A program made the translations under genes and the position numbers. The notes beneath the pieces were generated by a model. It ran no database searches. It was not told the DNA's origin and saw only the letters and a list, made by a program, of their open reading frames with translations. From Brachycybe producta (taxonomy: Eukaryota > Arthropoda > Diplopoda > Playtdesmida > Andrognathidae): a stretch of 64,000 bases of DNA. The DNA is taken from contig JAUPFP010000013.1 in NCBI GenBank assembly GCA_036925085.1, positions 4,456,655 to 4,520,654 on the forward strand, in the 5' to 3' direction. Positions within the stretch are counted from its first letter, which is position 1, and each line of letters opens with the position of its first letter. Below, piece by piece: positions 1 through 14,759 of the stretch.

Positions 1-1158
1 CAATTCCCCACCAAATTAACCCTTTTTTTTCTGGGTTAATTAAAATATTTCTCGCAGTTGAAGATGAAAAAAAAGAAGAAATTTTCGGTATGTTCCTTTG
101 TTATTATTTCATTAAATTTTTCTTTTCTTCACCTTTACAAAAACTTAATTTGCACTTTTCGTTTCGAACTCTTCCGTCGCTTATTTATTACGGAGATTTT
201 TTTTATTTTTTGTCCCGAGATCCTCTTTTTTGTTGTTGTTGTTTTTTTGAGTTTGGTTCTCATAATTTTTTTTTATGGTGCCTCTCGGCTAAGATTTAAT
301 TTGTTAATTAAATTAATTGTGATAAGTTTATATATAATTATATTTGTAAGAAGATGAAAATGATGGATGAAAAAAAACTCCTTAAATTGTTGTGGAGCTC
401 TTAAGAATCTGTGACTAAAAGTTGCACATTGTTCGAAATGTTGTGTGATAAAAATAAGGGAATATTCGAAAGTATTTTTTAAAAAAATATTGTTTGTGCT
501 TATTTTAATTGTCTGTTTTGTAAAATTATAGTCATAAAAGAATGATAATTTTTGCTATGGCCGCCTTGTTTGTGCTCAAGGAATTTCGTTGTCTAGGCTT
601 TTCATTTTGATAGGTACGAATGTCAAAAGTGGCCTTTTTTTTCAAGTCATTTTTATTCTTAAAACTGTTGAAAAATTACAGAGGTGTTTTGTAAATAAGA
701 ATGTGTTTTTTGAGACAAGGTTTTATCCCAATTTTTTATTATGTATGTTTTAATTTCAATATCTGAACCCCCTAAGTTTAATAAATTAATCGATTAAATT
801 GATTCAGTTAATTGTTGATGGGTTTTTTTTTCTTCAAGCATCTCGAGGCCTCGTTACAGACAAGAATCATAAAAATGTCATAATCATATCTTTTGATGTC
901 ACAGCTTATGATCTATCATTTTATGATTGACTCTCATATTATGCTGTGCACCAGTCATAAACATATGGGTACACATATGACAGTAGGCCTACTTGTCATA
1001 GACTATTCTCTTGTAATTAATGCTTTTGTGACTGTTACAAGATTCTGATCTAAATATGACAATTTATTGTCGTATTAGCTTTTAGTTATGAACCTCCGGA
1101 AGGAAGTACCCAAGACACGATTGTCTATTAATATTATTGTACTTAATGGGATTTCTTA
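1..1158. other. No gene seen; A+T-rich
   Basis: Homopolymer-rich DNA. The short open frames at 58-357 are Lys/Phe/Ile runs without protein character. A block at 880-1000 (TATTATGCTGTGCACCAGTCA) recurs in changed form at about 60740-60810, so it is repeat-derived. Confidence 0.6.
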
Positions 1159-1160
1159 TA

Positions 1161-1548
1161 CCTCGTTTCCACTACGAAAATTAACTGCGGTTAATTAGTG
1201 AAAACAAATGTGGCTACATTGACCATGATTAAATTTCTTAACTTTACAGTTAACTAATCTGCATTGACACAATGTGGTTTTAACCACCTGATTTAATGAT
1301 TAAACAAATTTAGCCTACAAACATGGCGGATAGTGAGAGCCGTTAATTTTTCACTTGAGTTAGGGGATTGAAAATTTCACAAAATGCAGAACAGTTTAAC
1401 AGGAAGTGTGACAAAATCATTTAACCATAGGTAAGTTCTTTAAAAATGGAAACACTCATAAGTATGCTCATACTTCTAGTGTGTCTGCAGTTAACTATAT
1501 AACCTCGTTCATGTTACACTGCAGTTATCTTTTGAAATGGAAACGAGG
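1161..1548. mobile_element. TA-flanked MITE, CCTCGTTTCCACTAC family
   Basis: Inverted ends CCTCGTTTCCACTACG and GAAATGGAAACGAGG, each bordered by TA (Tc1/mariner-type target). The interior is rich in TTAACTGCGGTTAA-type short palindromes and carries ACATGGCGGATAG and ACAGGAAGTG, which resemble YY1 and ETS sites. No coding capacity. Confidence 0.75.
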
Positions 1549-1922
1549 TATTTAGTTAGCCGTTTTCGGTTTTCATTATTAATATGGGCCAAAGTATCAT
1601 AACTTAAGTATGGTGCATTTTTTACTAAGACACCTTTAAGATGCAAATTCCTTGTCACCAATATGTAACTCAATTGTTTTAAGACATAAATGCATTGGTT
1701 TAAAGTACTTACAACTGATGTTTTAAAAAAAAGGATGTTACAGTAATCGGGTGAATATTTGTGACAGTTTTTGCCAAGTAATGGGCTAATTTCTGATACG
1801 TTTTAGTTACGTAACTATTACTTCTAACAATCCTTTCAGGATTAGATAAGACCAAAGAACACATTTTACAACACTAAAGTATAATAAAAATGAATACACA
1901 AGAGACATACATTTGAAATACT

Positions 1923-1928
1923 TTTATT
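1923..1928 (-). terminator. Candidate polyadenylation signal of actin
   Basis: On the minus strand this reads AATAAA, within AATAATAAAAG, about 580 bp downstream of the actin stop codon. It is the clearest canonical hexamer I noticed there and would give a 3' UTR of ordinary length for a cytoplasmic actin. The actual cleavage site is not visible. Confidence 0.45.
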
Positions 1929-2504
1929 ATTCAAAAACACAAAAACGAAGAAAAAAAAACCCCTATGAATCAATAATTTGTAATCCTTTGTGTGTTCATT
2001 CACAAATATCCATTTGAAGAAACTGTTCTAGGAAAGTTATTCTTTTGACTAATTCCTAGTTACATCCACAGTTTTAATATTTATGCAAATTAAATTTATA
2101 TTCAAAAGGATTTTTTTGTTTATAAAAAAAAATGATCCCATTTTCAAACAAAAAAACATTGGGATGAACTTTTAAAAGGATGACATCTTATTGAATCGAA
2201 AGAGAAAAAAATTACAAAACAATGAATCTCATATCTTTGCTATTTATAAGAATATTTTTTGTGTCAAGCTTGGAATGAAATCAAAGTTTGGAGTGTTTTT
2301 TTTGTTTAAAGTTTCGTCTAGTTTAAAAAAAGAAAAGAGAAAAAAACCCACAACATGGAAGTTCAACTCTTTTCTTTGAGATTTGGGACAACATTTTTGG
2401 AGGAGAAAAGGGAAAATAATAATAATGTAAATAATTAGAACTATCATCTCGATGCATTTTTAATTGTTTGGATTATCATCATCATCATCGTTATTAATAT
2501 TAAT

Positions 2505-4900
<2,396 letters not shown>

Positions 4901-4926
4901 ATGAAATAAATGGTCGATAACCTGTG

Positions 4927-4935
4927 CCTTTTATA
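4927..4935 (-). promoter_or_regulatory. TATA box of the actin promoter
   Basis: The minus strand reads GTGTATAAAAGGCAC here. TATAAAAGG is a near-ideal TATA box and would place transcription start near 4900, about 1 kb upstream of the actin ATG and consistent with a leader exon plus intron. Actin promoters in many animals combine a TATA box with upstream CArG sites, and one is present at 5169-5178. Confidence 0.6.
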
Positions 4936-5168
4936 CACGATATCATGATATTCCCGTTATATTTCATAGCTCCTCCCACCCACTCAGTAGTCCGTCTTAT
5001 ATTTACTACATATTACCAAAAAAAAAAAACGAGATCAGTCGAGCGGCTAAGCCACACCCATCACCCTACTAATATAATCACTGATTATACATAGCAATTG
5101 CATAAACACACATCTATCTATCTATATCTTCTCTATAGGCCAACTTATTAGAAATACTGAATTCATGA

Positions 5169-5178
5169 CCATATATGG
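5169..5178 (-). promoter_or_regulatory. CArG box (SRF site) upstream of actin
   Basis: CCATATATGG is a perfect palindromic CC(A/T)6GG serum-response-factor element. It lies about 235 bp upstream of the actin TATA box. SRF control through CArG boxes is well established for actin genes, so the position supports a working proximal promoter. Confidence 0.65.
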
Positions 5179-5376
5179 GAATAGCTTCAGGCAATTTTTA
5201 TGTCAATTTGAACGGAACGGCGGAGGTCAACCATTTTGAAACATTGTAGACTTTTTTTTTTTTTTTTTTTTTGGTTTTCTGATCTCCGCCTCCTTTGTAA
5301 ATTTGTATAGTCTCCTCCTCCTCCCTATATCTATTGTATATGTTCGAACTTTTTGATTGACCCCTCTCTTCAGAGT

Positions 5377-5388
5377 CCGCCATTTTGT
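5377..5388 (-). promoter_or_regulatory. YY1-like motif upstream of actin
   Basis: The minus strand reads CAAAATGGCGGAC, which contains the AAnATGGCGG core bound by YY1. It lies about 450 bp upstream of the actin TATA box. The same core occurs near the VCF-like gene start and inside the CCTCGTTTCC transposons, so it could be regulatory or a repeat remnant. Confidence 0.3.
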
Positions 5389-6453
5389 TTTTGTTACATC
5401 TTTTAATAAATTTGCATATTCACAGGTTTTATAATTACTCGAAAAAAACAGATTAAAATTATAATCAAAAGAGTTAATTATTTTTATATATACAATTATT
5501 CTGAACATTTTTTTCTTTATTTGTAGACCTAATTTTAGATTTAAATTTGGAAACTTTGCAAACAAAAAAAAAAAACTTATTTTTTTCTGATATAACTATT
5601 TTTAAATAATTAAAATTGATGTTTTTGTGAATTAGGTAAAGAGTGGGAGGGTCGAAAAATTATATTAACAAAAAATCAAAACCAATGACCTCTAAAAATC
5701 GATCAGAAGAAAAGAAAACAAAAATCAGAAACTACTACTATATTAAGGTATAATAAAATAAAGGAGTTCAAACATTTTAAAAAATTCTTATTATATATAA
5801 TATAATAAAATCATTCCGAAAAGTCCTATATTAATTAAAATAATTAAAATAACAAAAAAAAATTCGCATATTTTTTTTTTGTTTCAGCATATTAAAATAT
5901 AGGTTAGTTTTATATATATATATAAAAAAAAATTATGAAATTAATATACTTACAAAATTGTGGGGAATTTGAAATAGAAAAAGTGACAACCACTTGGCGA
6001 CCACTGTGTTATCCTTTGGAAGAAAAGAAAAAGTAAAGTCTGCCAAAAGATAGAAAGGACTAGTAAGGACAACCACTGGTGGTCGGAAAACGTCAAAGAG
6101 AATCTTTTATTTTTTGGAAAAGTTCAAAATAAAATATAAGAGGGGAAGTATGAGAAGACCACCTGCTATATTTCAGGTATAATTTTTTGTAAGTAATTTT
6201 TAAATAATTTTATTTTATATGTAGATTTTTTTAATATTTTAATATTGAACAGTTTTTTTTTTTTCTTTCAATCTTTTGTTGAAATTTCTATCATTTTTTT
6301 TTACTTCTAATTATAATCAGAAGAAGAAAAAAATATTATCTATTTTATTAAATACTGATTAAGTTGATTCTTCCTCTCTCTCTATTTCTCCCCCTATTCT
6401 TGGGTCATGTTCATTTTGCTCCTCCCTATCAAAGTCGAAGTAAACGCCGGTTA

Positions 6454-6463
6454 CCATATATGG
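6454..6463 (-). promoter_or_regulatory. Second, distal CArG box
   Basis: A second identical CCATATATGG lies about 1.5 kb upstream of the actin TATA box, in TTACCATATATGGTC, with an ATTGG (inverted CCAAT) core about 25 bp away. It may be a distal SRF element of the same gene. Function is inferred from sequence only. Confidence 0.4.
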
Positions 6464-6714
6464 TCATAAAACGAATAACGCTATCTGATTGGTTCATTTC
6501 TTCTTATTATTTTCTGTCTTTCTCTATCTCCAATAACTGAGAGAAAGGAATCAAAAACACAATACAAGGGGCGAATTTGAAAGTCTGAAAAATTTTTATG
6601 AATAGGAAAAAGCCATTACAGACAGTTGTATATTTTTTTTTGCTAGCTTGCGTTTGCGGATTTGTTTTTTTTTTTTGGCCTTACAAACATTTGCGTTTGA
6701 AGCTTTTTTTAAAA

Positions 6715-6717
<3 letters not shown>

Positions 6718-6762
<45 letters not shown>
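6718..6762. repeat. (AT)n microsatellite
   Basis: An uninterrupted run of AT dinucleotides of about 44 bp. Confidence 0.95.
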
Positions 6763-6764
<2 letters not shown>

Positions 6765-7847
6765 AAGTTCAATTCAGGATATTGGTTTTTAACATAGAAT
6801 CTTTAATTGAATTTGAACCCTAAATAGGCCTAAATTAATCCATCTCCTTCCACCCAACCCTATTGGACCCTCTTCTCCCCCCCAAATGGGTCATTCTTTT
6901 AGGATATGGTCATCATCATCATCATCATTATTATTTATTCATTCTCATCCGCAATCTCCGCTTTTAAATTGATTTTAAAATTTATTCTGACTTGAAAATT
7001 AATTTAAAAGCAGAAAAAAAAATGATGAAATCAGGATATTTTATAATTTGCAATAATAATAAAAAAGGCTGATGACGTCATTGAAGGTCCCATTCACAGC
7101 TTAGGGCGTTTTATATTTTTATCTTCATGTGTTATATTTTTTTCTAACATTTTGTGTATATTTAAAACAAAATATAATTCGACCTTGATATTAATTTTTT
7201 TTAAGATTATTTCATCATAATTTGAACATAAAATTAGCCTCTGAAATAAACACAAAGTGAGAAAAATCCTTTTTATAATAATAACAACACTATAAATAAA
7301 CACTTTATTTTAGCCTTAATTTTAGATAAAGATTGTTATTAAGGGTTTTTCTAATTTGAGAGCAGAAGTGACCGACCGCTTGTCCACCTAATGGCCCGTT
7401 CATTATTATTATTTATTATTATTATTATTAGATCTGTTATTAGAGCCTGTAATAATGAGTATTGTATGCAGATGATGATGATGATGATGATGAATGAATG
7501 AATGAATTTTGATGATGGTCATGCTTGGACAGACGTAATTGGTCGGTCATACCTTGACCTCTTTTTTTTTTGTCTTATTTTTCTTTCTCATATAAGTTAT
7601 AACTATTATATACAATAGGCTTATACAATTTAAAATGTTAAAATATTTTAAATGTGTTAAAAGTGGACGATGTGTGTAAACTGAACTCAAACACGGTTCC
7701 GGCATGATTTATTTTTTTTCCCTTCAGAACTAGGCTTCTAAAATGTAAATGAATCTCTAAATTGGAATTTTTTTTTTATAATTTATCAAGTGGTGGTCAT
7801 TTAATTTTGCGCACTGTATATTTAGAAGTTTTGAGAAAAAACCCCTA

Positions 7848-8404
7848 TTAAGGTGGCTGAATAGATATTTATTTTGTTTTAGAACTCTCGAATGGCGCCA
7901 CTGTCATGGTTATTATGTTTTATAGGAGATTGCACTTTTGAGAAAATTTATATTTTTAAAGCGAACGTTTTGCAGGAAGAAACATTAGGGAAAAAAATTC
8001 AGTTTTTTTTTTTTAGAAACTAAGAATAGTTGATGAGAATGCTAAGTTTTTTTTAAATGATGATATCGTTAAAAATAACCTTTTTATGTTTATTTTTAAA
8101 AATGCAAAAATAGTTTTTCGTGAAATATCAATGGAAAGTCCAAAAAAATGGGTCATTTTCAAACTTCTGTAAAATATTGATTTTTTTGAGATAGTGCCAT
8201 GAAAAAACTGTTAGCATAATCTTTTACCATTCTAGTTTTTAAAATAATTTAAATTTTTTTTTTTCCTAATGTTTTAAAAAATCGTTTGTTTCACGTTTTT
8301 GCGTTCAAATTTTTCAAAAACATCTAAAGAGCTTCACATTAGCCACTGCAGTGGCGCCATCTGGGAGAACAATAATAAACTAAATATCTATTCAGCCACT
8401 TTAA
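7848..8404. mobile_element. TTAA-flanked MITE, GGTGGCTGAATAGAT family, complete
   Basis: Begins TTAAGGTGGCTGAATAGATA and ends TATCTATTCAGCCACTTTAA, with inverted arms continuing through the GGCGCCACTG motif. Duplicated TTAA is the target of piggyBac- and Kolobok-type transposons. Conserved internal landmarks include AACGTTCGC and GATATC stretches. No transposase. Confidence 0.8.
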
Positions 8405-8512
8405 TAAGCCTATTTTGTGTTTGTGGCAGCGACTAGAATATCGGATGACGTCATCTTTTTTTTTAGATCATGAATAGAACAGGTGTAAGTATGTGATGTC
8501 ATTAACCAGGTT

Positions 8513-8947
8513 TTAAGCCCGTTATACACCTACAATTAGTTCTTAAATAAATGTATAAATTAATTTATAAATGTGCCATTGCATGTGTACAACGACATGA
8601 ATGTTAAATTATTTGCTCAAGGTTGCATTAATTTAGAAGGTGTTCTATTTTTCTTAAATGATCCTATCTACTAGAGCGCTTTCTCATCATCAGCATCATT
8701 CTTATGTAATTTACAAAGCTATATAAAGATGCGCTATGCAACATATTTAGCAAACTTCTCTCCCAATTCTCTTGTCTAGAAGGTCAAAAGGTTAAATATA
8801 CGATAAACTGTCACATTACTGCACTGTTCTGCGCACATTTTTTAGGTAAAAATGTTCGAATACATTTCGAATATCATTCACAAAAACATTCATCATTTAA
8901 TTGACACAAAAATGCAAGTAAAAATTGTAAGTGTATAACGGGCTTAA
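8513..8947. mobile_element. TTAA-flanked MITE with GCCCGTTATACAC ends
   Basis: TTAAGCCCGTTATACACCTA on the left and AAGTGTATAACGGGCTTAA on the right are inverted repeats with TTAA at both borders. The interior is featureless A+T-rich DNA. Only this copy was seen. Confidence 0.7.
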
Positions 8948-9112
8948 TGATCTGGCTAACTATAACTTAAAAATGACGTCATATGGCTTTGAATGAATGA
9001 ATGGTAATCAGATGACCTTGTCATTGTCTACTACAACAGTGCATTACTCTCATTATGTCAACGTTTAACCTTTTCTTCACACATTCATTTTATAGTTAGC
9101 CAGATCATTAAT
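8946..9112. mobile_element. Fold-back element with ATGATCTGGCTAAC ends
   Basis: ATGATCTGGCTAACTATAAC faces TTATAGTTAGCCAGATCATT across about 165 bp, directly abutting the preceding TTAA element. It includes one TGACGTCA site (8974-8981). Confidence 0.65.
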
Positions 9113-12100
9113 GTGTGTCTTAAACTATGTACAAAGTTTCAAGAAAATGTTTAGTCTTTTTTTGGTCTTTGCATCGTTGTGACAGATAATGACAATCTTG
9201 CAAAGGCCATTCATGCAATGTCAGTTGATATCATTGTGACGTCAGTAATCCATATGCAGTGAGTCATAAGTTGTGTGTACTTGACCACAACATTAGTCTC
9301 TGTAGCAATGAATAGCAAAGACTGGCAGAGATTCCCATGTATGTTATGTTATAATGTTCAGAAAAATGTCATAAACTTGGTTTAACAGGATGTTTTTAAA
9401 CTCATCAGTCAGGCCCACCGCTGACTAATTGATGACGTCATTTTCATTTATTATTTTTTTTTTTTCTGAACCTGCCGTCACCGATTATAACAACTGGCAT
9501 GATGACGTGGCCACTGGCCATAATTGCTATTTATATGTAATCTACTTTATGTATAAAAGTGATGAATCAATGGGAACACGCCTTTCAAGAAGTCAAATTT
9601 ATTATATATCATACCAACGCTATTTGAAATATGTTAACACAAATTAATCTAATTATTCGAATATTATAAAATTATGCAAATATACATATATAATATGTAA
9701 GATATCTTAAAAATTAAAAAAAATTCAATCACAAAAGTTGAGATGATAAGAATTTATTAACTTTAAAATCAAAGTTTGTTTTATCTTTCCACAAAAGAAT
9801 TTGTTTTAACTGTTAAGATATAACTGTCATAATTTTACACCAATAATATAATTAGATTATATACGATTACTTTATAACAAAATCGTATTTCGAAATTCGA
9901 AGAATTATATCATTTACACACCCATTTCTTTTATAAAAAATGTATTTGTTCTTTTATTTACATTAGAAACCTACGAGTGTGTAAAAATTTGGAGCCCAGC
10001 CCATGACCCCATGAGACTTTACACTGAGCCTAACCCATGAAGCCCACCAGGCCCATGAAACTTGCAAAGCACACCACCAGGCCTTTATGAAGCTCACAGA
10101 ACCATTATGTCCAAAAGACCATCATCAGGTTCATGACTTCAATAAAAATTTGTTTTGCAAAAAATAATGTTTTAGAAGATCAAGTATTTTAATCAAAATT
10201 ATCTGTTAAAAAAACATAACAGTCCAAAAAAGTCCATGAGGTCTACGAAGTCTACCAGGTCTACGAAGCCCAGCAGGCCCATATGCCATATTTAGATTTC
10301 GGTGACCAATTCTCGTTTTATTTACGATTTATATTAATTGTGGCTCGCGGGCCATTAATAATCATTATCTTTTATTGTAATTTATTTGAAAAAAAAAATC
10401 TTCAAAGACCCAAACCAATTTTTGTAAGTGGGAGGGATGAGGCATTAAGGGTTTTTTTTTGTTTTTATCCACATTGTCTAACGCTGACAGGTGCATGGTG
10501 ACCTACCTTTATGTTCTTTTATGTTTTGTCATACATGTAAACGATGAATCACTCGTAAAATGTCAGACAACAAAATAAATAAAAATTACTATTCTAGGAT
10601 ATAGGGGAATTCCTTATGAAGCAAATTGCCTTTTTTTTTCTCCCTTTCTCTCTCTTTCATTCAAATACAAAAAAATATATATTGTAATATAGAATGTAAT
10701 ATATTTTTTATTATAATAAACCAGACAGTAGGCTTAATTATCATAACCCCCCCCCCCTCCTACCTTACTCCATATTACAAAACCTAGTTTAGAAAAAAAA
10801 AGAAATAACGGACTTGTATGGGTAAAAAGCAAAAGTGGATGAAGATATGACCTCAAATTGAGTACTTTTTACTATTTAAGGTTTTGTCATCTCTCTATAT
10901 AAAGATATCGATAAGTGTAATATGTGTTGAGTGACACTTCACAGTGATTTTCAAAGAAGAAATATTTTTAGATTGACACTTTATTCAGGTCTAAATTCAA
11001 GAATAAACCTCGAGCTTCAACTTAAACCCTCAGAACAAGAGTCGATCATAGGACAATCTCCACTATGCAAGAAAATTACAATTAAAACGAAAATTATTCC
11101 TATGTTGAAAAATTGGAACCCTGTTGAGAGGGTTCAAGTTGATATGCTTAGTTTTCTTTCTTGAATTTGGTAATCAGAAATGTGGTGGGAGTGAGTGGGT
11201 CAATGACGATCAGAGAGAGAGAGAGAGCGATATGACACATACTTGAGTTGAATATACACAATTAATTGGACACAAACAACTGACAATTTTGACCAACACT
11301 TGATAAGGGGTTTTTTTAAGTTGACAAACTTCATCAGTGGTCAAGATGGTGTCAATTATTGTTTAATTTGCATTGTATGCAATACACAGATGGAGAAGAA
11401 AAAAAAACATTGATAAGAAGAAAAGAGATGATACAAAATAAATCGATTGTTTCTCATGAAGGGAGAGGATATTGAATGAAAGAAACATTTTTAGAAAGAT
11501 CTGAATCACACTAATCAATAAACTATATTAGAAAAAGAGGTTCCCTCCCCCATTGGGACTAAATTCAAGAAGAAAACTTAGCATTTAAGTAGCAATCACA
11601 TTTGAAATATTTAAAATTTATGAATGGCAATTTCATGAAATTTATTTTGTTGAAATATTTCACGAAATTTATGAAAAATTGTGAAATATATTGAAAAATT
11701 GTAATATTAATTGAAATCGATGAAATAAAACAAGATAATTGCATCAGTTTACATTTACTTTATATACTATTGGTATATAAATCACATAATGTAACGAATG
11801 ATTGTAGAATAATTAGACCTGAAGAAAATGAAACTTTTGAACAAAAAATTGACACAAATGGTAAAATTAAACATGTTTAAAATACTCGCAAGAACCAAAT
11901 ACAATCACTATTTTTTTTGTTTATGGTTTCATTACTTGGAAACAAGTTTTTAAAATAAATTTCACATTTTCTGAAATATTTCACGTATATTTTTCACGTG
12001 AAATATTCCAATGGCACATCACTATTTAAAATAAAGATTTACTGAAATGTGTTCTTGAATTAATTGCAATTGCCAATGTGATAATAGTACTCTTTGCAAA

Positions 12101-12760
12101 GACTTAAAGTGGTTTTGTGCTGATTTTCTTAATTTTGCGAGAATTGTGTAAAAGATTCACAGTCAAAAAACAGGGTTTCAACACATAAATGAAATTTATG
12201 TTTAATTAACTTTTTAATAAATATCCTTGAACAGTTTTTTTTTTGTTATTTTGAAACTCTCGCCAAATGATTAAAGTTAAAGTTCAAGTGTCAAGTTTCC
12301 TTCTTGAATTTGGGCCCTATAATAATGAAGACTAAGAATGTTCAATGTTTTAGTATGGCTTGGCCACTGTCCTATATTATGTAATAGAATTATTATACAC
12401 TCATGAGAAGAAGCCCAAAAATGTAGTTTATACCTTGGAAAAAGAACATAAAGTTTCATTTTGTTTGTGAGTGTCAGGGGAAATAAAGAAGAAAAAAAGG
12501 GGAACAAGGTGAATGAGAGAAAGGGGTATTTTTTTCATATTTAGGTCTCTTATATTGAATTATATACAAGTGACGTCAGCATTAGGGGGAGGGATAAGTA
12601 TGACTCATTTGCTTTTTAACACATGTTGTAAAATTGTAAATAATATGTTTCTTTTGCTTTTCATTATGTGTTTAATGTGAAACCAAGTTAAAATTTAGCC
12701 CTGACCACATTTTTTATTATTTTTGATAGAAAGGACACAAGAGACAACAGAAAAGAACCA
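9113..12760. other. No gene seen; repeats and simple sequence
   Basis: Contains TGACGTCA sites (9237, 9433, 12571), the GCCCA-rich repeat, and TTCAAGAAGAAAACTT / AAGTTTCCTTCTTGAATTT motifs near 11556 and 12290 that look like the ends of one decayed element. Related GTGCCAAGTTTCYTTCTTGA motifs recur at 51310, 55350 and 63068. Confidence 0.5.
9990..10280. repeat. Degenerate GCCCA-rich short tandem repeat
   Basis: Two blocks (9993-10135 and 10220-10280) of drifting 9-bp units such as AGCCCACCAG, GGCCCATGA and GTCTACGAAG. Units are too diverged for an exact copy count. No long open frame follows the periodicity. Confidence 0.5.
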
Positions 12761-12808
12761 TAACCTAATAATTTTTTTAAATATTAATCCTAATTTTTAT
12801 TAGAGATA

Positions 12809-12983
12809 CCACAGATGGACATCCGACGGATATCCGATCGGCTACAAGGCATTATCCGAATGCATATTTTCCGAAATTTTTTCTTCTTATATGCAAAATA
12901 TATCTTAGGGCTCTTGTTCCCCATATTCGAACGGATATTCGTTATCCAACAGAAAAATAAAATCGGATATCTGTTATCTGTGG
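12809..12983. mobile_element. Inverted-repeat element rich in GGATATCCG
   Basis: Begins CCACAGATGGACATCCGACG and ends GGATATCTGTTATCTGTGG. Repeated ATCCG/CGGAT words occur throughout. It splits one of the two direct repeats that flank the adjacent minisatellite. Confidence 0.55.
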
Positions 12984-13085
12984 ATAGTAACCTTTTACTA
13001 TCCAAGGCATCACCGCTTTTTATGTTAGGAAAATAAAAAAAAAATCTTTCCATGAAATTGAAACGTGTTTTATTAATTTTTGTAT

Positions 13086-13460
13086 GACACATTGTCCTAA
13101 AGACACTTGTCCTACAGACATTTGCCCTAAAACCATTTATCCTAAAGACCATTGTCTTAAATATATTTAACGTAAAACCATTTGCCCTACAGACACTTTC
13201 ACCGAAGGGACATTTGCTCTAAAACCATTTACCCTAAAACCATTTGCTCTTAAGGGACACATGCCTTACAGACAATTGCCCCAAGGTCGTTTGCACTACA
13301 CAGGGCACTTGCAATATAGATGGTAGACCTTTAACCTAAAAATATTTGTCCTAAAGGTACGGTTGCACTAAAATCATTTTTCCTAAAGATACATTTTGCC
13401 CTATAGACACTTGTCCTGAAACCATTTCACGTCCATTTGCCCTAAAATCTTTAACCTAAT
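13086..13460. repeat. Degenerate minisatellite, ACATTTGCCCTAAAACC unit
   Basis: About 18 or more imperfect units of 16-19 bp of the type (A/G)ACAYTTGYCCTAAARAC are arranged head to tail. Stretches of about 120 bp flanking the array on each side (about 12762-12808 plus 13019-13090, and about 13448-13551) are direct repeats sharing GAAATTGAAACGTGTTTTAT. Confidence 0.75.
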
Positions 13461-13552
13461 CTTTTAAATATTATTCCTATTTATGTTATGAAAATAAAAT
13501 TCTTTGCAGTGAAATTGAAACGTGTTTTATTTACTTTTTTTTATGACACATG

Positions 13553-14279
13553 AAGACAAATACAGTTTCTCTTTTGTATTATTTTTCAAAGACTCATTTC
13601 CATACAATGTCTTAATCATATACAAGGTGCGCTTAAAATAATTTCACTTCCTCTTTCATATCTCTCTCTCTCTCTCTCTCTCTTTCCTTTTTGCTATCTA
13701 TTTAAATAATTTAAAAGGAAATGAAAATCTGATAACTCCTTTAAAAGGTTTTTTTTATTACCACAGATGTCATACTTTTAAGAACTTTCTAATACTTTTA
13801 ATACAAACTTATAACAAAAGTAATTTTTGTCGTCTGTATGTGAGTTTTATACAGATGGGGAGGGGGGGGGGGGGTCTATGAACTTTTTGAAAACTTTTTT
13901 CTCTTTCTTGGTGTTAAAAAGAACCTCATGTTTTAGGCTATGCAATTGTATTGTGTGCAATGACAATTCTCTCTCTATGAAGATTTTTTCTCTCCCTTCA
14001 TCATGCATTTAACGCAATTCAATGTCTAGGTCAAAGTAACGGGTTACATGTCTACACTCTACAGTAATTGTGCTAAAGGGATTTTTTACGGAAGTCAGCA
14101 CGCAATCGCATGATGTCATATAGTTACTGCCTTTGAAAGCATTTCTAGTATTTAGCTAAAAATTGAGGGTAAAAAAAAGTATAGAACAGTTGGGTTGCTA
14201 TATATTAAATTTAAGAAAAACTTGGTGATTGGTTACAAATAGCTGATAATTATTCAGCTGTATTTCATAACCCAATATT
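13553..14279. other. No gene seen
   Basis: CT and G homopolymer tracts; short open frames only. Confidence 0.5.
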
Positions 14280-14750
14280 ATAGAAAACCTGAGTGTTTTA
14301 GAAACTAGAATCACGTAATTTTCACGTTGATATCTTTCAAAATGAAAGTTTTTATGGAGAAAACTTTGAAAATATATATTGGCTTGGGGGTCGTTTTCAA
14401 ACTGCTATAAAAGCTTATTTTTTTAAATAAAATATCAATATGTAAATGTTATCATGTGGTTCATTTACTCTTCTAGTCTTTAAAACAGTTTTAATTTTTA
14501 TATTGCTCCTGAAAGACAGAATCATTTAGAAGAAGTGCAATGTTAATTTTTTTAAAAAATTTTTTTAGCATTTGTTAGAAACTTGTTGCATAAAACCTGT
14601 TAGAATTAAATAAAAAGTTTATTTTTAAAAGTTACGTCATCAAAGTAGATTTTACAAGTGTCTAACAAAGTATGAACGTTTTGTGGTGTAATAGCAAAAT
14701 TAATAGAACCTTGAGTGTTTAAGAAACTAGAAGGGTCACTCAATTAATTA
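14280..14750. mobile_element. GGTGGTTTTAAA-family fragments
   Basis: Repeated blocks of the family (AGAAACTAGAA, AAAGTTTATTTT and GATATCAACATGAAAA types) occur in both orientations, as expected for a decayed element with long inverted arms. Ends are not clear. Confidence 0.4.
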
Positions 14751-14759
14751 CTTAAGGGT

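Larger units (their letters stand above)
5400..7840. other. No gene seen; distal actin flank
   Basis: A+T-rich DNA with homopolymers, the (AT)n repeat, a distal CArG box (6454), one TGACGTCA (7073-7080) and a GAT/GAAT simple-repeat patch (7470-7507). No credible open frame. Confidence 0.55.

Noticed and set aside
58-357. 99-codon open frame, Lys/Phe/Ile-rich
   Set aside because: Composition follows local A/T homopolymers; a second frame overlaps it, and there is no domain or gene context.
10283-10501. Possible exon after the GCCCA-rich repeat
   Set aside because: No splice signals or conserved peptide, and the repeat's frame is not kept open.
12790-13152. 120-codon minus-strand frame
   Set aside because: Runs through an inverted-repeat element and into a minisatellite; no conserved protein character.
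13086-13460. CRISPR-like regularly spaced repeats
   Set aside because: Units are contiguous and degenerate with no spacers, and the genome is animal; this is a minisatellite.
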